DNA of 12,843 nucleotides from Pseudomonadota bacterium (GTDB lineage Bacteria > Pseudomonadota > Gammaproteobacteria > Burkholderiales > SHXO01). Below are positions 1 through 5,468 of this stretch, in pieces. Every line of letters begins with the position of its first letter. Within the stretch, counting starts at the first letter, position 1. The position numbers were made by a program, and so were the translations under genes. The DNA lies in the NCBI GenBank assembly GCA_023430065.1, contig JAEZCG010000133.1, positions 1 through 12,843 of the forward strand, in the 5' to 3' direction. The notes under the pieces are model-generated. The model worked only from the letters and a program-made list of their open reading frames with translations. It did no database searches and was not told where the DNA came from.

Positions 1-354
1 CTCATCGCCGTGGACGAGGATTTGTTCATCGCCGTCGAACGCTCCTTCTCGGCCGGCAGCCGCCTGTCGATTCGCCTGTACCTGACGCACACCGCCGGCG
101 CCACCGATGTGTCGGGCCTAGACTCGCTGCAAGGCGCCGCGTTCACGCCGATGCCGAAGCGCCTGCTGCTCGACCTGTCCACGCTCCCCAACGACGACGG
201 CAGCGCGCTGTGGTTGGACAACATCGAGGCCGTCAGCTTCGGCCCGGTCCTCCCCAACGGCAATCGCCCCCTCGTGCTGGTCTCGGACAACAATTTCAAG
301 GCGAGTCAGCAGACGCAGTTCCTCGCGTTCGAGATCGACCAGCAACTGCACTAG
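1..354 (+). CDS. Esterase-like phytase family protein, C-terminal part (5' end outside window)
   Basis: The reading frame is open from the first base and ends with TAG at 352-354, giving the last 117 residues of a longer protein. The segment LDNIEAVSFGP, followed by a stretch ending LVLVSDNNF and then TQFLAFEI, is the typical C-terminal signature of the 'esterase-like activity of phytase' family (PF13449 type). These are usually exported beta-propeller-like proteins of about 350-450 residues. Only the last blades are visible here, so a signal peptide cannot be judged. The substrate is not known for most members, and phytase activity should not be assumed. The gene is followed by a strong terminator at 475-511 and so appears to be the last gene of its transcript. 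Family assignment is from remembered motif resemblance. Confidence 0.8.
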   Translation, partial: LIAVDEDLFIAVERSFSAGSRLSIRLYLTHTAGATDVSGLDSLQGAAFTPMPKRLLLDLSTLPNDDGSALWLDNIEAVSFGPVLPNGNRPLVLVSDNNFKASQQTQFLAFEIDQQLH

Positions 355-474
355 GCAAGACGGAGAATTGACGCTGCTGCGACCAGCCTTGGGAACGCCT
401 TGATCGGCAGGGTTTGTGCGCAACCCACGCAACGGACTCACTCGCCGCATGAGCAGGTAAATCTCCGCGGCGCA

Positions 475-511
475 GGCAAGAGGGGCACCTGGGGTGCCCC
501 TTTTTCTTGCC
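475..511 (+). terminator. Intrinsic terminator after the phytase-like gene
   Basis: A perfect 8-bp stem, GGGGCACC (482-489) with GGTGCCCC (493-500), encloses a 3-nt loop and is followed at once by TTTTTCTT. Outer bases GGCAAG (475-480) and CTTGCC (506-511) can extend the pairing. It lies about 120 bp after the stop codon of the only upstream gene, on the same strand. The A-rich left arm gives only weak terminator character on the minus strand. Confidence 0.85.
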
Positions 512-923
512 CGAGCACCGCCCGATGTGCCCCGGGCGGGGGTGGCGCACGCGATCATCGAGCGGCGCGGCACCGGAGGCGCTCGCTCTCGGCAGAAAGC
601 TTTTCGGCTGGGCGGAAAGAAAATACGCGCGGCCACGGGGGGTGGACCGCGCGGGCTCATCACAACCGGCTCGCCAAGGCGGTGTGGGGACTACACACAC
701 CTCGCAGAACTCCACCGGGCGCGACTTCGAAAGCCGCAAAGGGCCGGATGGGGGCCGGCCGATGAGTCGGAACTCGTTCGTCCGACCCTTGTTGTTTGGC
801 TGACGACCATCCCGGCCGGGGACTACGACGGGCTCGGAACGATCTACAGTGGTTCAAACTTATCAAATTGTGAGGTTTTCGTCCACCGCTGCGGCAGACC
901 AACTTCGGCGGTACCATCCCGCC
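512..923. other. Gene-free stretch with several stem-loops
   Basis: No reading frame in these 412 bp resembles a protein. The frames that cross it are GC-rich shadows, rich in Arg, Ala and Pro. Besides the minus-strand terminator-like hairpin at 611-653, it holds a stem GGTGTG (681-686) with CACACC (696-701) and a stem GTCGGA (766-771) with TCCGAC (781-786). An AT-rich patch at about 853-880 contrasts with the surrounding GC-rich sequence and may hold a promoter for the FAH gene or for a minus-strand transcript. I could not find a convincing -35/-10 pair there. No known RNA family was recognised. Confidence 0.5.
611..653 (-). terminator. Terminator-like hairpin reading on the minus strand
   Basis: CGCGCGGCCAC (626-636) pairs with GTGG (642-645) and CCGCGCG (647-653), an 11-bp stem with one bulged A (646) and a 5-nt loop of G. 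Read on the minus strand, the stem is followed by TATTTTCTTTCC (positions 625 down to 614), a good U-rich tract. On the plus strand no T-run follows, so the orientation is minus. No protein-coding gene on the minus strand lies upstream of it within reach, so it may end a small RNA. It could also act as an insulating terminator. Confidence 0.55.
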
Positions 924-1916
924 ATGAAACTCGCCACCCTCAAGACTGGCACGCGGGACGGAAAGTTGATCGTGGTCAGCCGCGACCTCGAGCATGCCGT
1001 CGCCGCATCCGAAATCGCACCGACCCTGCAGGCGGCGCTCGACGACTGGTCGGCGAAAGCGCCGCGCCTCGCCCAGCTCTCGGCCCTGCTCGAAGACGGC
1101 CGCGCGGCCGACGCCTTCGAATTCGACCCGAATCGCTGCCATGCCCCCCTGCCGCGCGCGTACCAGTGGGCGGACGGCTCGGCCTACGTCAATCACGTGG
1201 AACTGGTCCGGCGCGCACGCGGCGCCGAGATGCCGCCCTCGTTCTGGACCGACCCATTGATGTATCAGGGTGGATCGGACAGCTTCATCGGTCCCCGGGA
1301 TCCGATCCTCTGTGCTTCGGAGGATTGGGGCATCGATCTCGAGGCCGAGGTCGCCGTGGTCACCGACGACGTGCCCATGGGCATCGAGGCCGGTCGGGCA
1401 GGAGAGCGCATCCGGCTGATCATGCTGGCCAACGACGTCAGCCTGCGCAACCTGATTCCTGGCGAGCTGGCAAAGGGCTTCGGCTTCTTCCAGGGCAAGC
1501 CGGCCACGGCCTTTTCGCCGGTCGCGGTCACCCCCGACGAGCTGGGCGGCGCCTGGGCCGGCGGCCGCGTGCATCGACCGGTCACGGTACACCTCAACGG
1601 ATCGCTGTTCGGGCAGCCGGACGCCGGGCAGGACATGACCTTCGATTTCCCGCAGCTGATCGCTCACGCTGCGCGCACGCGCTTCCTGGCGGCCGGCACG
1701 ATCGTCGGCTCCGGCACGATCTCCAACCTGGACCGCAGCCGCGGCTCGGCCTGCCTGGCGGAAAAGCGCACGCTGGAAGTGCTGGAGACCGGCAAGGCGA
1801 GCACGCCCTTTCTGCGCTTCGGGGATCGGGTGCGCATCGAGATGCTCGACGCCGATGGCGCGTCGATCTTCGGTGCGATCGACCAGGAGGTGCAGCGCTA
1901 CCAGCCGCCGCGATGA
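924..1916 (+). CDS. Fumarylacetoacetate hydrolase (FAH) family protein
   Basis: The 330-residue protein has the usual length of bacterial two-domain FAH proteins. An N-terminal domain (about 1-75) precedes the catalytic FAH domain (about 85-325). Metal-binding residues of the family are visible: E140 and E142 in DLEAEVAVV, D171 in LANDVSLRN, and the catalytic-type lysine K192 in GKPATAFSP. Family members hydrolyse C-C bonds of acylpyruvates or fumarylacetoacetate, or decarboxylate related acids, in the cytoplasm, commonly in tyrosine or aromatic degradation. The substrate here cannot be told, since no homogentisate dioxygenase or maleylacetoacetate isomerase gene is in view. ATG at 924 is chosen because homology begins with MKLATLKTG. 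A GTG at 849 would add 25 unrelated residues. Neither start has a strong ribosome-binding site. It converges with the DUF6279 gene, leaving 32 bp between the two stop codons. Confidence 0.9.
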   Translation: MKLATLKTGTRDGKLIVVSRDLEHAVAASEIAPTLQAALDDWSAKAPRLAQLSALLEDGRAADAFEFDPNRCHAPLPRAYQWADGSAYVNHVELVRRARGAEMPPSFWTDPLMYQGGSDSFIGPRDPILCASEDWGIDLEAEVAVVTDDVPMGIEAGRAGERIRLIMLANDVSLRNLIPGELAKGFGFFQGKPATAFSPVAVTPDELGGAWAGGRVHRPVTVHLNGSLFGQPDAGQDMTFDFPQLIAHAARTRFLAAGTIVGSGTISNLDRSRGSACLAEKRTLEVLETGKASTPFLRFGDRVRIEMLDADGASIFGAIDQEVQRYQPPR

Positions 1917-1948
1917 GCGGCCAGCGTCAGGCGTCGATGCCCGGGCGA

Positions 1949-2815
1949 CTATACGGCTCCGGCCTCGCGTGCCGCCAGTTCACGGAAGTCCGCTGCGTAG
2001 TCGCGCAGCCGCTGCGCGCCGCGCGCGCGCTGCGCCGGGGTGAGACTGGCTTCCAGCTGCACCAGCATGTCGACGAAGGCGCGCTCCCACTGCAGCATGG
2101 CGCCCTGCACGGGCGCCGCGCGGCCGCCCTCGAGATCGGCCAGCAGGGCGGTGAGGTGGACGGCAGCGGGACCGCCGGCCCGACCCTCCCGCGCCGCCTC
2201 CAGCAGCGCCGCCTGACGCCGCTTGCGCTCGGCGAGCCGCAACGCCGGCAGGCCGGGAAATGCCGTCACCAGACGATCGACGTGCGCGCGCTGCGTGCCG
2301 TCCAGCCTGCCGACCCAGTCCTCGAGCCGGGACACCAGCCACACGCTGCGCCGGGCGATCAGCTCGGAGGGGTCCCCGGAGAGGTGGCGCTTCTCGAAGC
2401 GGCGGTTGTCGGCCGCGAAGCGCGCCTCCATCTCGCGCACCTGCGAGGGGGAGAGCGATGCCAGCAGCGGCGTAACGGACTGTCCGGCGTGCGCCCCCAG
2501 GATCCGCGCACGGCTGCGCACGGTAGCGACAACCTGCTCGATCTGCGCGCGGGTCATTCCCGCTTCCAACTGCAGGGCGGCATCCTCGAAGGCGCGCGCA
2601 TACAGCGGCAGTTCCTGGTCGCGATGCCAGCGTCGAAGGTCGGCGAGTTCGGCACGCAGCGCCCGCTCCTGCTGGGCGCTGAGGTCGACATAGCGCTCCG
2701 CCCACTGGGCAAGCAGCCAGTCCGCCTTCTCGTACGAGAGCTTCACCGCGCTGCACGCGCTGAGGACGGCAATGGCCGCCGCTACCCAACCCCACCTCAC
2801 TATCCGTTGCCGCAT
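1949..2815 (-). CDS. DUF6279 family lipoprotein
   Basis: The protein has 288 residues. The N terminus is a lipoprotein signal: basic MRQRIVR, a hydrophobic stretch, then the lipobox LSAC with the lipidated cysteine at C21. This predicts anchoring in the membrane on the periplasmic side. The rest is charged and helix-rich, with KLSYEKADWLLAQWAERYVD just after the cysteine and LRRWHRDQELPLYAR, both typical of DUF6279 proteins of beta- and gammaproteobacteria. Function is unknown. The start at 2815 is set by the signal peptide and by GGGAG 4 bp upstream on the minus strand. The open frame runs much further upstream, but that part lies over the CnbZ-like gene and is not coding. The gene is divergent from the CnbZ-like gene, with 108 bp between their starts. 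Confidence 0.85.
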   Translation of the reverse strand: MRQRIVRWGWVAAAIAVLSACSAVKLSYEKADWLLAQWAERYVDLSAQQERALRAELADLRRWHRDQELPLYARAFEDAALQLEAGMTRAQIEQVVATVRSRARILGAHAGQSVTPLLASLSPSQVREMEARFAADNRRFEKRHLSGDPSELIARRSVWLVSRLEDWVGRLDGTQRAHVDRLVTAFPGLPALRLAERKRRQAALLEAAREGRAGGPAAVHLTALLADLEGGRAAPVQGAMLQWERAFVDMLVQLEASLTPAQRARGAQRLRDYAADFRELAAREAGAV

Positions 2816-2850
2816 CCGTTCTCCCAATCCGACCGCACCCGCGATTTCGC

Positions 2851-2856
2851 TACACT
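2851..2856 (+). promoter_or_regulatory. Candidate -10 box for the CnbZ-like gene
   Basis: TACACT, preceded by GC, sits 67 bp upstream of the GTG start at 2924 in the divergent intergenic region. A matching -35 is poor (CCGACC at 2829-2834, 16-bp spacing), so this is only a suggestion. Confidence 0.3.
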
Positions 2857-2923
2857 GCCATCGCGCAATACGTGACTGCGCATCGCCCGGCCCACCGACG
2901 ATCGAATTGTGAGGAGACAGTCC

Positions 2924-3790
2924 GTGCATCAGCAAGTTCGGAAGCTCGCATCCCGCCGCGCGTTCCTGGCCGCAGCTGCGGCATTGGGCGCCAGCGCCAC
3001 CTCGGCCGGCCGTGCACTCGCGCAGCAGAAGCCGATCATCAACGCGCCGGCGCTGCTCGAGAACGAGATCGGCGGCTATCGGGTGCTGCCCGCCGGCTCG
3101 GTATTCTGCGGCGGCGTCGTCCCGTACCCGGGGCGGGAGATCGTGCATGCCCTGGCGGCACCCTGGGTGCCGCTGCGCGAGGGCTGGGCATTCATCGAAT
3201 CCCATCTCGCCGCGCTGAAGCTGCCGATGCAGGCGTTGTGCGGCATGGAATTGCGCAGCCCCGCGCAACTCGACTGGCAGGGGTTTCGCGCATTCAACGC
3301 GCCCTACGTCGAGCAGCTGCGCAGGCACCAGCTGATCATCGGCAACTACAGCGCGGTGTGCCGGACGAACGTGGTGCCGGCAGCGGACGCGCCGCGCGAG
3401 GCCATGCTGCATGCTTTTTCCTACTGCGCCCCGGCCTCGGCTCCGACCCCAACCTTCTGCGTGTCCGGCACGGCCGACATCGACGAGCGAGGAAAGATCG
3501 TCGCCGAGGGCGACACCTCCGCGGCGGGGATGCGCGCGCGCATCGCGCACTGCGTGGAGGCGATCGGCGAGCGCCTGGCTCAGCTCGAGCTGGACTGGAG
3601 CATGGCCACGCACATCGACCTGTGCGTCGCGCGCGACGTCGACGACTTGATCGGCGAGCTGGTCATCCCTGCCCTGGGCAGTGCCAGCCGGAGGGGCCTG
3701 CGCCTGCATCATGCGCGCCCGCCGATCGTCGGTTCCGAGGTCGAGCTGGAGTGCCGCGGGGTGGCCACCGAACGCGTGCTGCACGCGTAG
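2924..3790 (+). CDS. CnbZ-like (2-amino-5-chloromuconate deaminase family, RidA-like) protein with Tat signal
   Basis: This is a 288-residue protein. Residues 34-288 resemble the CnbZ family: GGYRVLPAG near the start, a central CGMELRSPAQ followed by FRAFNAPYVEQL, and the C-terminal ARPPIVGSEVELECRGVA (264-281). CnbZ was described as a deaminase of 2-aminomuconate derivatives in nitroaromatic degradation, and the fold is related to RidA/YjgF. The N terminus carries SRRAFL with twin arginines R11-R12, a hydrophobic Ala/Leu run, and a plausible cleavage site ALA-QQ after residue 33. It therefore looks like a Tat substrate, which is unexpected for this mainly cytoplasmic family. GTG at 2924 is preferred because GAGGAG (2911-2916) lies 7 bp upstream; the GTG at 2909 has no such site. 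The DUF423 gene follows after 17 bp, so the two are probably co-transcribed. The substrate is unknown. Confidence 0.72.
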   Translation: MHQQVRKLASRRAFLAAAAALGASATSAGRALAQQKPIINAPALLENEIGGYRVLPAGSVFCGGVVPYPGREIVHALAAPWVPLREGWAFIESHLAALKLPMQALCGMELRSPAQLDWQGFRAFNAPYVEQLRRHQLIIGNYSAVCRTNVVPAADAPREAMLHAFSYCAPASAPTPTFCVSGTADIDERGKIVAEGDTSAAGMRARIAHCVEAIGERLAQLELDWSMATHIDLCVARDVDDLIGELVIPALGSASRRGLRLHHARPPIVGSEVELECRGVATERVLHA

Positions 3791-3807
3791 CGGACCGGCA
3801 CCGACCG

Positions 3808-4194
3808 ATGCCGGCTTCCGCCCGGATCCTCCTCGCCCTCGGGGCAATCGCGGGCATGCTCGCGGTGGTGCTCGGCGCCTTCGGGGCGCATGCGCTGCGC
3901 GCCCGCCTGCCGGCCGATCTGCTGGCGGTCTATCAGACCGCGGTGCAGTACCACTTCTGGCACGCGCTCGGCGTGCTCGCCATCGGCCTGACCCTGCTGC
4001 ACGTACCCGGCTCGGTCGCGATCCGCATGGCAGGGTGGTTGATGCTGGCCGGCATCGTGATCTTCAGCGGTTCGCTCTACCTGCTCGCGATCACCGGCAC
4101 GCGCTGGCTGGGCGCCATCACGCCGATCGGTGGATTCGCTTTCATCGCCGCCTGGGCGGTTTACGGCTGGGGCGTGTGGCGCGCCACGCTCTAG
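3808..4194 (+). CDS. DUF423 family small membrane protein
   Basis: The protein is 128 residues, the usual size of DUF423 (YgdD-like) inner-membrane proteins. The family signature AVVLGAFGAHAL lies at 19-30. Four hydrophobic segments are visible at about 6-28, 47-65, 72-95 and 100-124, with GWLMLAGIVIFSGSLYLLA in the third and TPIGGFAFIAAW in the fourth. The ATG at 3808 begins the first hydrophobic helix after a short polar start, and upstream codons overlap the preceding gene's stop region, so this start is the natural one. The ribosome-binding site is weak. It follows the CnbZ-like gene by 17 bp and converges with the regulator gene at 4250. The molecular role of the family is not established. 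Confidence 0.92.
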   Translation: MPASARILLALGAIAGMLAVVLGAFGAHALRARLPADLLAVYQTAVQYHFWHALGVLAIGLTLLHVPGSVAIRMAGWLMLAGIVIFSGSLYLLAITGTRWLGAITPIGGFAFIAAWAVYGWGVWRATL

Positions 4195-4221
4195 CGCGCC
4201 GGACGCAGCGAGCGGGCGCGC
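4194..4221. terminator. Possible stem-loop between convergent genes
   Basis: GCGCGCC (4194-4200) pairs with GGCGCGC (4215-4221) around a 14-nt loop, just after the DUF423 stop and before the convergent regulator stop at 4250. There is no T-run on either side, so it could be a weak or factor-dependent terminator, or simply GC-rich sequence. Confidence 0.25.
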
Positions 4222-4249
4222 CAACAGCCAGTCGGTACGGCGCGCGACG

Positions 4250-5356
4250 CTAGGGTGCCGCCGTCACCCGCCTCGATCGGCGGCTCGACAGCCAGGGAAA
4301 TGCTTCCTTCACCGAGGTCAGCTCTCCCGAGCGCTCGGCGCTGTATCCCGGCAGGCGCGCCACGCGCGCCTTGAAGGCAGGGCCGCGCAGCACGCCGAGC
4401 AGGGCCTGCACTGCCGGAAACTCGAACGTCTCCGCCCGGGCGATGAGGAAATAGCGCTCCGCCGCCAGCGGCAGGAAGTCGAGCTTGAACTCCCGCGCAG
4501 GCGGCTCCACGCCCATCCCCACGTCCGCCATGCCGCTCGCGACGTAGGCCGCCACCGCGGCATGCGTGTACTCCTCGTTGGCGTATCCCTCGATGCTCTT
4601 GGGATCGATCCCCGTCTCCTCCAGCAGCGTATCGAGCAGAAGCCGCGTCCCCGAACCCCGATTGCGGTTGACGAAGCGCACGCGCGCCAGGTCGGCCAGA
4701 CCGCGGATGCGACGGGGATTCCCTGGCTGCAGGAAGAGGCCCTGCTGGCGGCGCACCAGGTACACCAGGCGCTCGGCGCGGCGATCGATCCACTGTCCAT
4801 AGAGCGCGAGCGCACGCATCCCCAGCGTCCCCTCGGGAACGTGGAAACCTGCCAGGTCGCAGGCTCCGCGCGCCAGTGAAGCGAGCGCGTCCGCCGCCGG
4901 CAGGTATTGCAGGTCGAGTTCCAGATCGGGATCCTCGCGCAGCAGATCCGGCAGTTCCGCGACGGCGTAGCCGTAGCTGGCGTGCAGGCGCAGCACGGCG
5001 TTGCCGTGCGCCACCGCGCGCTTGATCTCCAGGTTCAGCTCGGAGGCGAGATTCTCCAGCTGCGGCGACAGGCGTGCCCGCGCACGCGCCTGCGCCCATA
5101 GCAGCTTCTCTCCGAGCGCGGAGAGCTTCGCACCCCGTCCCTTTTCCATCTGAACCAAGGGTGTGCCGAAGAAGTCCGACCATTTGCCGATCGTGTTCCA
5201 GGCGTGGCGATACGACATCCCGGCGCGGCGCGCGGCGAGCGTCAGCTTGCCGCTCTCGTGGACGGCCTCGAGCAGGACGAACAGTTGAGGATCGAGCTGG
5301 CGGCCGCTGAGCGTGTCGCGGAATACCCAGGCAGGGCGGATTTCGATCTGTGACAT
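4250..5356 (-). CDS. fdsR: FdsR-like regulator: ModE-type winged HTH plus PBP-like sensor domain
   Basis: The protein has 368 residues. Residues about 20-100 form a ModE/LysR-type winged helix-turn-helix (GKLTLAARRAGMSYRHAWNT at 36-55, wing MEKGRGAKLSALGEKLL). Residues about 120-340 look like a periplasmic-binding-protein-like ligand domain, with NRNRGSGTR (230-238) and SGMADVGMGVEP (274-285) characteristic of PBP_like (PF12727) regulators. Such proteins sense small anions. Being divergent from the fds genes, it probably controls them in response to formate, or possibly molybdate or tungstate. This ligand call is inference. The name follows the similar fdsR gene next to fds operons in Cupriavidus-type bacteria. 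The start is uncertain: ATG at 5356 or GTG at 5362 (two codons longer), neither with a clear ribosome-binding site. Confidence 0.82.
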   Translation of the reverse strand: MSQIEIRPAWVFRDTLSGRQLDPQLFVLLEAVHESGKLTLAARRAGMSYRHAWNTIGKWSDFFGTPLVQMEKGRGAKLSALGEKLLWAQARARARLSPQLENLASELNLEIKRAVAHGNAVLRLHASYGYAVAELPDLLREDPDLELDLQYLPAADALASLARGACDLAGFHVPEGTLGMRALALYGQWIDRRAERLVYLVRRQQGLFLQPGNPRRIRGLADLARVRFVNRNRGSGTRLLLDTLLEETGIDPKSIEGYANEEYTHAAVAAYVASGMADVGMGVEPPAREFKLDFLPLAAERYFLIARAETFEFPAVQALLGVLRGPAFKARVARLPGYSAERSGELTSVKEAFPWLSSRRSRRVTAAP

Positions 5357-5362
5357 TGGCAC

Positions 5363-5468
5363 TGTAGTGCATATTGTTGGCGTGCATGCAACCTGCTAGC
5401 GTCCCCGGGTTGCCTAGGTGGCGCAACCTATGAACGCTCGTACATAGGTTACCGGAGGAGAATGATCG
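5363..5468. promoter_or_regulatory. Divergent fdsR / fdsGB control region
   Basis: The 106 bp between the regulator and the fds operon must hold both promoters. GTGCAT occurs twice as a direct repeat (5367-5372 and 5382-5387). GCAACCT occurs at 5388-5394 and 5423-5429. GGTTGC (5408-5413) forms a 6-bp dyad with GCAACC (5423-5428). On the minus strand TTGCAT (5390-5385) could be a -35 for the regulator, but a matching -10 would lie almost on its start codon. I cannot fix either promoter. Confidence 0.55.
5425..5450. promoter_or_regulatory. Candidate operator: perfect 8-bp inverted repeat
   Basis: AACCTATG (5425-5432) and CATAGGTT (5443-5450) are perfect inverted copies separated by 10 bp, centre to centre 18 bp. 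This spacing suits a dimeric winged-helix regulator. The repeat lies 18 bp before the GTG start of the fdsGB gene and just before its ribosome-binding site (GGAGGAG, 5454-5460). A regulator bound here could block transcription. As RNA it could form a hairpin near the ribosome-binding site instead. Confidence 0.45.

Noticed and set aside
755..790. A hammerhead-like string (GATGAGTCGGAA) in the gene-free stretch
   Set aside because: The conserved core would need CTGATGA and a GAAA after stem II; here the second base is C and the GAAA is missing.
611..830. 6S RNA, SRP RNA, tmRNA or RNase P RNA as an explanation for the stem-loops
   Set aside because: None of the conserved sequence landmarks of these RNAs that I can recall is present; only a general stem-loop pattern is visible.
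849..923. A longer FAH start at the GTG at 849
   Set aside because: The 25 extra residues are unlike the family, and the protein begins naturally at MKLATLKTG from 924; no ribosome-binding site supports the GTG.
1917..1948. A terminator between the convergent FAH and DUF6279 genes
   Set aside because: The 32 bp contain only a short CCCGGG-centred palindrome with no convincing stem and no T-run.
494..2875. A 793-residue plus-strand open frame covering the gap, the FAH gene and the DUF6279 gene
   Set aside because: It runs through well-supported genes in other frames, is rich in Arg, Pro, Gly and Ala, and shows no family motif. Long stop-free shadows are expected in DNA this GC-rich.
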